Made by a program: the position numbers and the translations under genes. Shown piece by piece: positions 9,740-18,258 of a stretch of 64,000 nt of DNA (position 1 is the first letter of the stretch; each line of letters opens with the position of its first letter). The stretch is from positions 1 through 64,000 of the forward strand of contig MLDA01000013.1 in the NCBI GenBank assembly GCA_023896275.1, given 5' to 3'. Below the pieces are notes generated by a model. That model had not been told where the DNA came from, ran no database searches, and was given only the letters and a program-made list of their open reading frames with translations. The DNA comes from Kocuria rosea subsp. polaris (lineage in GTDB: Bacteria; Actinomycetota; Actinomycetes; Actinomycetales; Micrococcaceae).

Positions 9740-9745
9740 AGTATA
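9740..9745 (-). promoter_or_regulatory. possible -10 (TATACT) for glnR
   Basis: TATACT on the minus strand lies about 57 bases before the glnR ATG. A convincing -35 is not seen, though the local sequence is AT-richer than its surroundings. Confidence 0.3.
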
Positions 9746-9925
9746 TGAGCGGTCAAGTTTCATCCATGTTGCATGCTTCACGAAGAGGACACAGTCCCGA
9801 CATCAGGGCCCGCTCTTCGACGCGTGGCGTTCATCTGGGAAAAGCGCGGAAATTCGCTGTTTCCTCCGCGTGAACCACCGCGCCCGGGCGGGCCGGGACG
9901 GCGTCCGGGGCCCGGATGAGGCAGG

Positions 9926-10561
9926 ATGGGACGGGTGAGGAGCAAAACCATCGCCGCCGTCGCAGTGCTTGCCGCCGCCGCCTTGATCGCCGGCGCCGTG
10001 GCCGCCCGCGTGGGCCTCGACGCGGGGACCGGCGTGACCGTGTACCCGATGGCCGGCGTCGTCGCGATCCTGATCGCCGTGTTCGCCTACGGGTGGCCGC
10101 GGCTGCTCAAGCTTCCCGATCCCTGGCACATCACGTGGTTGCTCCTGCTGGCCGGCTGGGCCGCGACCCTGGCGGCCACCCTCACCGCGCTGCCGTCCCC
10201 GATGCAGTGGATGCCGCTCTGCCTGGGGCTGGGCGTCGTCGGTGTCTTCGGCAGCCAGCTCGTGCGCGGCACCGGTGCCACTCGCCGCCTCGAATCGACG
10301 CTCGCCGCCCTGCTGGGACTGCTCGCGACGACGTTCGCGAGCGGCTGGGTCGCCGTCCTGAACCTCGCCGTGCTGGGGACGAACCCGCTCATCGTGCCGA
10401 TCGGCGCCGCCGTCGTGGCGTTGCTCACGCTCGTGGTGCTGCTGATCCTCGCCGGGAGGCTCCCGCGCAGCACGCACGCGGGAAGCGCGGCGATGACCCT
10501 GGCGCCCCTGCTCGCCTCGGGCACCCTGGTCTACTTCACACAGCGTCTCCTGCTGCAGTAG
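9926..10561 (+). CDS. conserved multi-pass membrane protein, function unknown
   Basis: The 211-residue protein is almost entirely hydrophobic, with about six predicted membrane helices separated by short loops (for example residues 8-28, 40-57 and 68-88). I recognise no motif or catalytic residue. Two starts are possible: ATG 9926, or GTG 9935, which lies 7 bases after a CAGGAT hexamer and would suit a leaderless mRNA. If that promoter is real, the shorter product is correct. The gene is alone on the plus strand, diverging from glnR. Confidence 0.75.
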   Translation: MGRVRSKTIAAVAVLAAAALIAGAVAARVGLDAGTGVTVYPMAGVVAILIAVFAYGWPRLLKLPDPWHITWLLLLAGWAATLAATLTALPSPMQWMPLCLGLGVVGVFGSQLVRGTGATRRLESTLAALLGLLATTFASGWVAVLNLAVLGTNPLIVPIGAAVVALLTLVVLLILAGRLPRSTHAGSAAMTLAPLLASGTLVYFTQRLLLQ

Positions 10562-10599
10562 CGCGGAACGCGCACCCGCATTCGGGGGTGCAAGTTCGT

Positions 10600-10605
10600 T
10601 AGTAT
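10600..10605 (+). promoter_or_regulatory. putative -10 (TAGTAT), leaderless start of the 38-residue gene
   Basis: TAGTAT followed by GGGGGC and ATG: the 6-base distance fits a leaderless transcript. Confidence 0.45.
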
Positions 10606-10611
10606 GGGGGC

Positions 10612-10728
10612 ATGGAAAACTACTTGGCACTTGAAATCTTCTTCATCAGCCTGCTGGTCGTGGCGGGTCTGGGCATGGCGGCCGTGGCCGGGCTGGTCGT
10701 CTCCCGCCTGTTCAAGGGCCAGAAGTAG
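10612..10728 (+). CDS. 38-residue single-helix membrane protein
   Basis: A short open frame (ATG 10612, TAG 10726-10728) encodes a 38-residue peptide. It has an acidic N-terminus (MENYLALE), one long hydrophobic helix (about residues 9-32) and a basic tail (SRLFKGQK), the look of a bitopic small membrane protein with its tail in the cytoplasm. A good -10 sits six bases before the ATG. The nitrobindin gene starts 17 bases after its stop, so the two are probably co-transcribed. I do not recognise a family. Support is the promoter, topology and operon spacing rather than homology. Confidence 0.55.
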   Translation: MENYLALEIFFISLLVVAGLGMAAVAGLVVSRLFKGQK

Positions 10729-10745
10729 GGCGCAGGTCGCACTGC

Positions 10746-11378
10746 ATGGCCATCGAAATCCCCACGGATCTCACCCCTGAACTCGTCCCGCTGTCCTGGC
10801 TGCTCGGCACCTGGGAGGGCATGGGGCGACTCGGCGAGGGTGAGGTCGACGACGAATACTTCCTGCAACGTGTCCAGTTCGCCAACGACGGCCTCCCGCA
10901 CCTGCAGTACCGCTCGGAGAGCTGGCTGACCCAGGAGGACGGCACCGTCCTTCGGCCGCTCGCCGTGGAGATGGGCTTCTGGCAGCTCGAGCGCGATCAG
11001 GTCGAGGGCGACGCCGGCCCGGGCATGGTTCCGGGCGACGTCGTGCCGACCCTGCGCACCGCCGCTGATGTCGAGAAGTACCGCAGCGACGACGGCTTCC
11101 GGATTCAGGCGAGCATCGTGCACCCGGGTGGGCTCAACGAGCTCTACCGCGGCACCATTAACGGCCCGCGCATCCAGCTCGAAACCGATCGGGTCCTGCG
11201 CGCCGCCGGTGCCAAGGAGTACACGCAGGCCACCCGCATGTACGGGCTCGTCAACGGCGAGCTGTTCTGGCGCTGGGACTCGGCCGGCGCGGGCGGATCG
11301 CTGACGGCGCACGCCTCCGCGGTGCTGAAGAAGCTCGATGGCGCCGCAACGAACGACGGTGCGGACGGGTCCGCCTGA
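10746..11378 (+). CDS. nitrobindin-like heme-binding beta-barrel protein (FABP-like, DUF1794)
   Basis: A 210-residue protein of the nitrobindin family, which forms a ten-stranded barrel binding ferric heme and is reported to isomerise peroxynitrite to nitrate. It has the signature LSWLLGTWEGMGRLG near residues 17-31, the barrel strands LQYRSESWL and MGFWQLE, and a C-terminal His in LTAHASAVLKKLD where the family places its heme ligand. An insertion of roughly 35 residues (about 85-120, rich in Asp, Gly and Pro) makes it longer than the usual 160-180 residues. It is predicted to be cytoplasmic. It follows the 38-residue membrane peptide and precedes a strong hairpin. Confidence 0.85.
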   Translation: MAIEIPTDLTPELVPLSWLLGTWEGMGRLGEGEVDDEYFLQRVQFANDGLPHLQYRSESWLTQEDGTVLRPLAVEMGFWQLERDQVEGDAGPGMVPGDVVPTLRTAADVEKYRSDDGFRIQASIVHPGGLNELYRGTINGPRIQLETDRVLRAAGAKEYTQATRMYGLVNGELFWRWDSAGAGGSLTAHASAVLKKLDGAATNDGADGSA

Positions 11379-11390
11379 CCCCCCGCCAGC

Positions 11391-11442
11391 ACGACGACGG
11401 CCGGGGACCATCGCCACCGCGACGGTCGCCGGCCGTCGTCGT
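11391..11442 (+). terminator. hairpin after the nitrobindin gene
   Basis: Arms 11391-11404 and 11429-11442 are fully complementary over 14 bp (ACGACGACGGCCGG). A nested smaller stem (GACCATCG/CGACGGTC) lies between, and CCTTTA follows. Confidence 0.7.
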
Positions 11443-11477
11443 CCCTTTAGACACCACCAGTCGCACAGGAGCAGCCC

Positions 11478-12599
11478 ATGATGCACGCAGAAGAGAACCC
11501 CACCCGCTCCACGCCGTACACCTCGCCGCTGCTCGCCCGCGACGGGGCGATCGCCGGGGAGGGTGCCGACGCGGGCGTCGCTGCCCACTACGGGCGGCCG
11601 CTGCCCGAGCAGCGCGCGCTCGAGGCCGGTGACGCGGTGGCCGACCTCTCGCACCGCGGCGTCGTCACCGTGACGGGTGAGGACCGGCTGACCTGGCTGA
11701 ACACACTCTCCTCACAGCACGTGCTGAATCTGGCACCCGGGCAGTCAACGGAGTTGCTCTTCCTGTCCCTGCAGGGGCGCATCGACTACGACTGCCGGGT
11801 CGTCGACGACGGCACGAGAACCTGGCTGCTCGTGGAGGCCTTCGAGGCGGCGCCGCTGGCCGCGTGGCTCGACTCGATGCGCTTCATGATGCGCGTCGAG
11901 GTCGCGGACGTCTCCGCCGACTGGGCCGTCGTGGCCTCCACGGTCGAGGTCGCGGACTTCGTGGACGAGCTCGTCTGGAAGGACCCGTGGCCCGGCGTCG
12001 CCGAGGGAGGCTTCGCCTACTCGGGTGAGGAGCACCCGGGCCGCGACCGGCACTGGTACGAGTACCTGATCCCGTCCGATCGGCTCGAGGAGGCGCTCGC
12101 CGGGCGCGAACTGGCCGGAACGATGGCGGTTGAGGCCCTGCGCATCGCCGCGTGGCGCCCGCGCTTCGGCCTCGACACCGACGAGAAGACCATCCCGCAC
12201 GAACTCGACCTGCTGCGCACGGCCGTGCACCTGAACAAGGGTTGCTACAAGGGCCAGGAGACGGTCGCCCGCGTGCACAACCTCGGCCACCCGCCGCGCC
12301 GCATCGTCTTCCTGGACCTCGACGGCAGCCACCACACCCTGCCGGCGCCGGGCTCCGACGTCGTTTTCGCCGACCCGAAGCGCGGAGCGCGCGTGGTGGG
12401 CAGCGTGACCTCGGCGGCGCTGCACCACGAGGCCGGGCCGATCGCGCTGGCCGTGATCAAGCGCAACGTGGACGCCGACGCGGTCCTGTCTGTCGTCTCG
12501 GGGGACACCGAGTACGCCGCGTCCCAGCAGCTCATCGTTGCGACCGACGCCGGCCAGGTCGTTGGCCGCCAGACCGGCTTCCTGCGGGGCCCGCGCTAA
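11478..12599 (+). CDS. ygfZ: YgfZ/GcvT-family folate-binding protein
   Basis: The 373-residue protein belongs to the aminomethyltransferase-like fold that binds tetrahydrofolate and supports iron-sulfur cluster proteins (E. coli YgfZ, mitochondrial IBA57). The family signature K-G-C-Y-x-G-Q-E is present as LNKGCYKGQETVARVHNLG around residues 253-271. The N-terminal part has the GcvT-like segments AVADLSHRGVVTVTGEDRL and TWLNTLSSQH. A CAGGAG site precedes the ATG pair at 11478. The last 4 bases overlap the convergent acetyltransferase-like gene. The exact physiological target is inferred from the family only. Confidence 0.9.
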   Translation: MMHAEENPTRSTPYTSPLLARDGAIAGEGADAGVAAHYGRPLPEQRALEAGDAVADLSHRGVVTVTGEDRLTWLNTLSSQHVLNLAPGQSTELLFLSLQGRIDYDCRVVDDGTRTWLLVEAFEAAPLAAWLDSMRFMMRVEVADVSADWAVVASTVEVADFVDELVWKDPWPGVAEGGFAYSGEEHPGRDRHWYEYLIPSDRLEEALAGRELAGTMAVEALRIAAWRPRFGLDTDEKTIPHELDLLRTAVHLNKGCYKGQETVARVHNLGHPPRRIVFLDLDGSHHTLPAPGSDVVFADPKRGARVVGSVTSAALHHEAGPIALAVIKRNVDADAVLSVVSGDTEYAASQQLIVATDAGQVVGRQTGFLRGPR

Positions 12600-13327
12600 C
12601 CGAGCGTCGCCGTGCTGACGCTGCCGGCATCGACGAACCCGACGTCGAGCGCCAGCTGGTGCGCCGCCGGTGAGTCCCGCGGGGCGCGCCACTGCGGCGT
12701 GTAGCCCTGAGTGAGCGCGTCGTCCGCTGCGACCGCCGTGATGTAAGCGCCGAGCCCATGCCGACGGATCTGCGGCAGCGTCACGGTCGCGACGTCGGCG
12801 ATGAGCCCCTCCCAGATGTTGTACGACGACGTCGCCAGGGGCGCCTGGCCCTCGTCGGCCACGAGTGTGAATGTGTGTTCGCGGCCGGAGATGTCCAGCC
12901 CGACGGTGTCGTCCTTGGGGGAGGAGTCCTCGAGCAGGCGGGCGTGGTCGCGGTCGAACGAGACGGACGCGGTGTCCGAGGGTTCGACGTTCACGGGATC
13001 GTCGAGATAGTACAGCGCGAAGTCTCCGCTGCTGCGCAGGCCCGCGGCGTCGTCGTGCCCGCTGCCGCGCAGCGCGCGGACCAGCCCGGAGCTGGCCGCG
13101 AGGGTGTCGTCGTCGTAATCGGAGAGCACCTCGAGCGCCCATGCGGGGGCGCACAGGACCGTCCCCGTGAGGTAACGCAGGAAGAGTACCGAGTCGTCGT
13201 CGACAGGCACGGCCAGCCGCTGTGACGGCGCGCCCATGGCGGCCTGCTGCAGGGCATCGTCGGGCAGGCCCAGCCGGCGGGCCCAGACCAACGCGACGAT
13301 CGCGCGTGTTCCGCTCTCCAACTCCAT
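12596..13327 (-). CDS. putative GNAT-type acetyltransferase
   Basis: The 243-residue protein is not closely recognised. Its C-terminal third reads like a GNAT acetyl-CoA domain: a strand (ADVATVTLPQ), the loop IRRHGLGAYITAVAADDAL near residues 190-210 where the R-R-x-G-x-G/A motif is expected, and an end resembling LALDVGFVDAG. The N-terminal two thirds has short hydrophobic and acidic stretches without a motif. The ATG at 13327 follows TAAGCT by six bases, again a leaderless layout. It converges on ygfZ with stop codons overlapping by four bases. The function and substrate are unknown. Confidence 0.6.
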   Translation of the reverse strand: MELESGTRAIVALVWARRLGLPDDALQQAAMGAPSQRLAVPVDDDSVLFLRYLTGTVLCAPAWALEVLSDYDDDTLAASSGLVRALRGSGHDDAAGLRSSGDFALYYLDDPVNVEPSDTASVSFDRDHARLLEDSSPKDDTVGLDISGREHTFTLVADEGQAPLATSSYNIWEGLIADVATVTLPQIRRHGLGAYITAVAADDALTQGYTPQWRAPRDSPAAHQLALDVGFVDAGSVSTATLG

Positions 13328-13333
13328 GGCCTC

Positions 13334-13339
13334 AGCTTA
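13334..13339 (-). promoter_or_regulatory. putative -10 (TAAGCT), leaderless arrangement
   Basis: TAAGCT, then GAGGCC, then the ATG of the acetyltransferase-like gene. Six-base spacing. Confidence 0.4.
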
Positions 13340-13423
13340 GGGCCCGAGTGTCGTGAACCGACAGGACGCGGGGTGTGGCTTCGCGCGCGTGTCCCGGGCG
13401 GGGGCCGAACCGGGGCGCGAAAA

Positions 13424-13456
13424 AGGGCCGGCCCCGCGTGAGGCGGAGCCGGCCCT
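13424..13456 (-). terminator. intrinsic terminator of pfkA
   Basis: AGGGCCGGC arms close a GC-rich hairpin that is followed on the minus strand by five U residues, the textbook form. It lies 15 bases past the pfkA stop. Confidence 0.85.
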
Positions 13457-13471
13457 GCTCGGGGAGCGGGT

Positions 13472-14500
13472 TTAGCCGAAGAGGATCGAGGCCTCGTCGT
13501 AGCGCTCCTGTGGGACGCGCTTGAGGTGGCCGAGTGCGTCCTCGAAGCGCACGCGCTCCACGGTGGTGCCGCGCAGGGACACCATTTCGCCCCACGCGTG
13601 GTCGTGCACGGCCGCGACGGCGTTCATGCCGAGGCGAGTGGCGAGCGTGCGGTCGAAGGCCGTCGGGACGCCGCCGCGCTGGATGTGGCCCAGCACGGTG
13701 GCGCGGGATTCGATGCCCGTGCTCTGCTCGATGTCGATGGCCAGGCGTTCGCCGATGCCGCCGAGGCGGGGACGGCCGAACGCGTCGAGGCCGCGATCCG
13801 AGTAGGCCTCGTCGGCGCCTTCCGGGATCCAGCCCTCGGCGACGACGATGAGGGGCGCACGGCCGCGCTCGTTTGCCTGGCGCACCCACTCGTTGACCTG
13901 CTCCATCGTCACGGACTGCTCCGGGATGAGGATGGCGTGAGCGCCGGCGGCCATGCCGGAGTGCAGGGCGATCCAGCCGACGTGGCGGCCCATGACCTCG
14001 GCGACCATGCAGCGGTGGTGGGACTCGCCGGTGGTGCGCAGGCGATCCATGGCCTCGGTGGCGATGGAGACCGCGGTATCGAAGCCGAACGTGTAGTCGG
14101 TGGCGTCGAGGTCGTTGTCGATGGTCTTCGGGACGCCGACGATGTGCAGGCCGGCGTCGGTCAGGCGCTTCGCGGCGGCCAAGGTGCCTTCGCCGCCGAT
14201 CGCGATGATCGCGTCGACGCCGTTGGCGTCCATCATCTTCTGGATGTTCTCCGGGCCGCCGTTCTCACCCTCGAAGGGGTTGGTGCGGGACGTGCCGATG
14301 ATGGTGCCGCCCTGCTTGGAGATGCCGCGGACCGTGGAGCGGGGGAGTTCGACGATGTCGCCCTCGACGACGCCGCGCCAGCCGTCCCGGAAGCCGACGA
14401 ACTCGTGACCGTAACTCTTGATGCCGTTCAGGACGGCGCCACGGATCACGGCGTTCAGGCCGGGGCAGTCGCCGCCGCTGGTCAAAATACCGATGCGCAT
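13472..14500 (-). CDS. pfkA: ATP-dependent 6-phosphofructokinase (group III)
   Basis: Phosphorylates fructose 6-phosphate in glycolysis. The 342-residue protein starts MRIGILTSGGDCPGLNAV, the phosphate-binding loop of the family. IGGEGTL at about 101-107 places Gly105 at the position that favours ATP over pyrophosphate, while PKTIDND at 124-130 carries the Lys seen in group III enzymes and the catalytic Thr-Ile-Asp. The mixture (Gly at the first site, Lys at the second) is typical of actinobacterial ATP-PFKs. The start at 14500 is fixed by the family N-terminus; a longer frame upstream is spurious. It is a single-gene unit ended by a U-tract terminator. Confidence 0.96.
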   Translation of the reverse strand: MRIGILTSGGDCPGLNAVIRGAVLNGIKSYGHEFVGFRDGWRGVVEGDIVELPRSTVRGISKQGGTIIGTSRTNPFEGENGGPENIQKMMDANGVDAIIAIGGEGTLAAAKRLTDAGLHIVGVPKTIDNDLDATDYTFGFDTAVSIATEAMDRLRTTGESHHRCMVAEVMGRHVGWIALHSGMAAGAHAILIPEQSVTMEQVNEWVRQANERGRAPLIVVAEGWIPEGADEAYSDRGLDAFGRPRLGGIGERLAIDIEQSTGIESRATVLGHIQRGGVPTAFDRTLATRLGMNAVAAVHDHAWGEMVSLRGTTVERVRFEDALGHLKRVPQERYDEASILFG

Positions 14501-14592
14501 GCGCTTCGCTTTCTTCAGTCTGTTCCCGGTTGGTGGCCGGATGGACAAGTAAGCACGACGCTGGGCCTGACAGTAAATGGTAGCAAGAACGA

Positions 14593-14626
14593 GACGGTCG
14601 CCACAGAAGAGACTGTGACGACCGTC
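14593..14626 (-). terminator. terminator of the PspC block
   Basis: Arms 14593-14606 and 14613-14626 pair over 14 bp with one mismatch around a 6-base loop, just past the stop of the small PspC gene. Confidence 0.7.
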
Positions 14627-14633
14627 CGGGGTA

Positions 14634-14882
14634 TCAGCTGCGCTTGCCGTTGATGAGCTTCTCGAGCGGGATGCTGCCGTCCTGCCAGGGCAGCAGCAGC
14701 CAGGCGACGATGTAGGCGCCGATGCCGATGACGGGCAGTAGGAAGGAGAGCAGGACGCCGATCCGGACCAGGGTCGGGTCCCACCCGAACTTGGCGGCGA
14801 TGCCACCGGCGATGCCGCCGACCCAGCGGTTCGGGCCACGACGGAAGTTGGTGGAGCGCAGGGCGTCGAAGAACTTGTCCAT
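14634..14882 (-). CDS. small PspC domain protein
   Basis: An 82-residue stand-alone PspC domain. Residues 5-35 (FDALRSTNFRRGPNRWVGGIAGGIAAKFG) carry the basic, Gly-rich PspC start, and residues 40-66 form one or two membrane helices ending in a Trp/Leu/Pro-rich segment (LLLPWQD). PspC proteins respond to envelope stress at the cytoplasmic membrane. The gene is third in a co-directional block behind a large PspC protein (15264-16763) and a two-helix protein, with a 4-base gap. The N-terminus closely resembles that of the large PspC protein, suggesting duplication. Confidence 0.88.
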   Translation of the reverse strand: MDKFFDALRSTNFRRGPNRWVGGIAGGIAAKFGWDPTLVRIGVLLSFLLPVIGIGAYIVAWLLLPWQDGSIPLEKLINGKRS

Positions 14883-14886
14883 AGCG

Positions 14887-15267
14887 TTAGCCTTTCATAT
14901 TCGTGCGATCAGCGGTGGAGTTGCGGCGGGCTGCCGAGATCCCTCCGACCACCATGATGAGGCCGGCTCCGATCAGGATCGACACTGTGACAAACGCCGG
15001 GTTCACCACGATGTCCAGGTACTGGTTGCCCAGCGTCAACGCCCCGAGGACGAAGACGATCAGCCCGAAGATCAGCGTACCCAACGGAACCGTGTTTTTG
15101 ATGGGTGCCGCCGCGGGAATCGGGCTCGGCACCGGCTGCGTGGGCTCGGCGCTGCTGAAGGCGTCGATCGGCTCCGTAGGTTGGGCTCGGCCGAAGGTGT
15201 CGATCGGCTCCGTCGGGCGGGAGGACTCGTCGCGGTGCTCCGCGGGTTCGTTGGTGTGCTGGCTCAT
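14887..15267 (-). CDS. two-helix membrane protein in the PspC block
   Basis: A 126-residue protein with a polar, Pro/Glu/Thr-rich N-terminal half containing an imperfect repeat (RPTEPIDTFGRAQ and QPTEPIDAFSSAE), then two membrane helices (about residues 58-80 and 90-110) and a basic tail. Its ATG overlaps the stop of the large PspC gene (ATGA), so it is translationally coupled. I do not recognise a family. Its place between two PspC genes points to a role in the same envelope-stress function, but this is inference from position only. Confidence 0.75.
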   Translation of the reverse strand: MSQHTNEPAEHRDESSRPTEPIDTFGRAQPTEPIDAFSSAEPTQPVPSPIPAAAPIKNTVPLGTLIFGLIVFVLGALTLGNQYLDIVVNPAFVTVSILIGAGLIMVVGGISAARRNSTADRTNMKG

Positions 15268-16763
15268 TTTGCTGCCTCCATCGGCTCGAGCGGCTGGATG
15301 TGCTGTGCGGCGGACGTGGGGGAAGCGTCCGCGTCGCGGTCTTCGTCGGTGTCCTCGACGGTCTCATCGGGGTCGGCGTCGTCCCAGAGGGAGCTGCCCG
15401 AGTCGAGCAGGTCCTCGCCGTCGCCGTCGACGATGATGTCGACCCGGCTGAAGGCCCCGTTGACGTCGAGGGTCAAGGACGGCCCCTCGGCCACGCCCGT
15501 CAGGAGATGGTACTGAGGGGTCGTGCCCCCGGAGATCTCCAGCAGCTCCATCCCATCGGCGGAGGTGACCGTCACACGCATGAAGGGTGCTGCGCCGTCG
15601 AGGTAGACCGGGATGTCTCCCGGGACGGTCACGGTGGTCCGGCTGAAGGCGGTGTTGAAGGGCACGCGCGTGTCCTCTTCGATCGAGGACAGGTACGTGA
15701 GATCGGTCCGGCTCCGGGAGAAGGCGTAGAGGCCCTCGTCGTTCGCGGTCACGGAATCGTAGGTATCGGCCCAGAACAGGCCGTGGTTGCGGTCATCGGC
15801 GCCGCCCAGAGCACCGGAGAAGAGCCCGACGATCAGGGCGGGGATCAGCAGGAACACCGCCCAGCCGGTCAGGGCACCGCCGGAGCGCTTGCCCAGCGCC
15901 GCGGCGATCAGGCCCGCGCCGACAACGGTCACGACGACCGCGGTGGCGACCGTCCACGCCCAGAAGCTGATGTAGGTCCGGGAGAAGTAGTCCGCCGCGA
16001 GCACGCTCGAGCCGGCGAGGAGCGCGACGCCGAGGACGATCGCCGTGGCGGCGCCACTGAGGTGCGCGTGCCGCGGGCGGGGCGCCGGTGCCGGCTTGGG
16101 CGGCTTCGGCGGGACGTACGACGGCGGCACGGGCGGGGGCGTCGTCGTGCCGGATCCGCTGGGGGCCGCCGCGATGGGCGCGGTCGCCGCGAACGGCGCC
16201 GTGCTGCCGGATGCGGATGCGGGTGCGGGCGCGGGGCCGAAGACCGTGGCCCCCGGTGAGTAGGGCGCGGTGCCCGAGGCGGGCGGGGCGTCCCGACCGG
16301 GGGCCTGCGGGCCGCCCGGCGCTGCGCCCTGCTCGGCGGCGCGGTTGCGGTGGCGGGCGACGAAGAACCACACGACGAGGCCGACGAGGCCCAGGAAGAC
16401 GAGGCCGCCGAAATCGACGACGTCGCGGTTCCAGAACCGCGGGCGGAACCAGTCGGCCGTGCCCAGAACGAGCAGCACCAGCGCTCCGGTGAAGCCCAAC
16501 GTCCAGTTGCCGCGGCCGACCTCCTGGACGTGGATGCGGCCGGTCGGGCCGGGCAGCAACGCCCACGCCAGGCCGTAGAGGAACAGGCCGACGCCCGTGA
16601 AGAGGACGACGATCAGGACGATGCCGCGCACGAGGATCGGATCGAGCCGGGTGCGCGCGGCCAGGCCGGACGCGACGCCGCCGATCCAGCGGTCGGAACC
16701 GCGTTGGAGGTCGAGTGAGCGCAGCCAGCGGAAGAAGGAGTGTTCGGCAGGTGTCGAGTTCAT
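15264..16763 (-). CDS. large PspC domain membrane protein with toastrack-like C-terminal region
   Basis: The 499-residue protein begins with a PspC domain (FRWLRSLDLQRGSDRWIGGVASGLA, residues about 11-70). Further membrane helices follow near 75-115, then a Pro/Ala-rich linker (about 130-210), a second set of three or four helices (about 215-320) and a soluble C-terminal half. That half shows short beta-rich stretches (VTVPGDIPVYLDGAAP, LTLDVNGAFSRVDI), reminiscent of the DUF4097/LiaF-like beta domains found with PspC proteins, and ends in an acidic tail. The ATG at 16763 has GGAAGGATGG upstream. It diverges from the PspC-kinase gene across 124 bases, so both are likely controlled from one region. 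Confidence 0.82.
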   Translation of the reverse strand: MNSTPAEHSFFRWLRSLDLQRGSDRWIGGVASGLAARTRLDPILVRGIVLIVVLFTGVGLFLYGLAWALLPGPTGRIHVQEVGRGNWTLGFTGALVLLVLGTADWFRPRFWNRDVVDFGGLVFLGLVGLVVWFFVARHRNRAAEQGAAPGGPQAPGRDAPPASGTAPYSPGATVFGPAPAPASASGSTAPFAATAPIAAAPSGSGTTTPPPVPPSYVPPKPPKPAPAPRPRHAHLSGAATAIVLGVALLAGSSVLAADYFSRTYISFWAWTVATAVVVTVVGAGLIAAALGKRSGGALTGWAVFLLIPALIVGLFSGALGGADDRNHGLFWADTYDSVTANDEGLYAFSRSRTDLTYLSSIEEDTRVPFNTAFSRTTVTVPGDIPVYLDGAAPFMRVTVTSADGMELLEISGGTTPQYHLLTGVAEGPSLTLDVNGAFSRVDIIVDGDGEDLLDSGSSLWDDADPDETVEDTDEDRDADASPTSAAQHIQPLEPMEAAK

Positions 16764-16887
16764 ACATCCATCCTTCCCGCCCGCTGCCCGGCCCGCTATT
16801 GGGGTCTGCCCTGAACGGACCCTGATTCGGACCCCGGGTTCCCTAGAAAGCGGCCCCGGGGCGCCCCGCGCGTGCTTTAGTGGTTCC

Positions 16888-18258
16888 ATGAGCACCATCC
16901 AAACTCCCGTTGAGGCGCCCGGCGAGCAGACCGAGCGGCCGCCGCTGCTGCGCGCGGAGGCCCGGATCGTTGCTGGCGTCTGCGCGGGGCTGGCGTCCCA
17001 CCTCGGCACCGGCACGCGAACGATGCGCGTGCTCATGGTCCTGCTCGCGCTCGCCGGCGGCGCGGGCCTTGTGTTGTACGCGTGGCTGTGGGTCCTCGTG
17101 CCCAGCCAGACCGACGCCGCACGTTCGGCCGAGGCGATGAGTGCCGGCCGCCGTCGCAACCTGGCCGAGGCGATGCGCGAGTTGCCGCTCCAGGGTTTCG
17201 GCGAGAACCCCACGGGCTCGGCGGCGCGCTACGTGCTGGTCGGGGCGGCCTGCCTGATCGCCGGCCTGCTGCTGTTCGCGCAGGTCAGCGGCCTCGATTT
17301 CGCGTGGCAGCTGATCTGGCCGGCTGTGCTCATCACCTCCGGCGCCGTGCTCGTGTGGATGCAGATCGACGCCGAGCGTTCCCGCGCTGTGGCAGCGGCT
17401 GCCGCCGGGCGCGACGACGCTGGCCGCCCGAGCCGCTGGAGCTTGTGGCTGCGGCTGGCCGCCGGGCTCGCGCTCGTCGTGACCGGGCTGATCCTGCTCG
17501 TCGCCCAGTCCCTGACGGTCGAGGCGCTGTGGGCCGGGGCGCTGCTCGCGTTTGTGGTGCTCGCGGGCCTCGTCGTCGTGCTGTTGCCGTGGGGGCTGCG
17601 CTTCTGGCGCGATTTCACGACGGAGCGGGCGAGCCGCGTGCGCGCGGCCGAGCGCGCCGACATCGCGGCCCACCTGCACGATTCGGTCCTGCAGACGCTT
17701 GCGCTGATCCAGAAGCGCGCGGGTGACGAGGCGCACGTCATCCGGCTGGCGCGCGCGCAGGAGCGCGAGCTGCGCCGCTGGCTGTACCAGGAGTACGACG
17801 TCGAGCCGACGAACGTCGGCGAGGCCATCAAGGCGGAGGCCGCCGAGCTCGAAGCGCACCACGCGGTCCGGATCGACGTCGTGACCGTCGGCCCGCTCGA
17901 CGGCGGGGCGGGCCAGGACGCGCTCGTCGCGGCCGCGCGCGAAGCCATGCTCAACGCCGCCAAACACGCCGGCGGCGCCGTCTCGGTCTACGTCGAGGGG
18001 CGGCGGCCGCCAAACGGGCCGGCGACGGTCGAGGTGTTCGTGCGCGACCGGGGCGCCGGGTTCGACCCCGACCGTGTGGCTGAGGACCGGCTCGGCGTGC
18101 GCGAATCGATCGTGGGGCGCATGCGCCGCCACGGCGGGAGCGCCACCATCCGTTCCGGGGAGAATGGAACCGAAGTGGCCCTGAAGCTCGACTTCGGGGA
18201 CGGCCGGGCGCGCAGTGCGTCCAGCGCCGAACCCGACAATACCGAGGACGGAACATGA
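16888..18258 (+). CDS. PspC-domain sensor histidine kinase (HisKA_3 / DesK-NarX class)
   Basis: A 456-residue membrane kinase. Residues 20-75 are a PspC module (LLRAEARIVAGVCAGLASHLG plus one helix), followed by four to five more membrane helices to about residue 235. The HisKA_3 box AERADIAAHLHDSVLQTLAL has the phosphorylated His264. The ATPase domain has the N-box EAMLNAAKHA and the G-box RDRGAGFDPD. The PspC module replaces a classical sensor, so the input is probably membrane stress sensed through, or titrated by, the divergent PspC proteins. The response regulator overlaps its stop by four bases. The ATG at 16888 is fixed by the PspC start. Confidence 0.92.
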   Translation: MSTIQTPVEAPGEQTERPPLLRAEARIVAGVCAGLASHLGTGTRTMRVLMVLLALAGGAGLVLYAWLWVLVPSQTDAARSAEAMSAGRRRNLAEAMRELPLQGFGENPTGSAARYVLVGAACLIAGLLLFAQVSGLDFAWQLIWPAVLITSGAVLVWMQIDAERSRAVAAAAAGRDDAGRPSRWSLWLRLAAGLALVVTGLILLVAQSLTVEALWAGALLAFVVLAGLVVVLLPWGLRFWRDFTTERASRVRAAERADIAAHLHDSVLQTLALIQKRAGDEAHVIRLARAQERELRRWLYQEYDVEPTNVGEAIKAEAAELEAHHAVRIDVVTVGPLDGGAGQDALVAAAREAMLNAAKHAGGAVSVYVEGRRPPNGPATVEVFVRDRGAGFDPDRVAEDRLGVRESIVGRMRRHGGSATIRSGENGTEVALKLDFGDGRARSASSAEPDNTEDGT

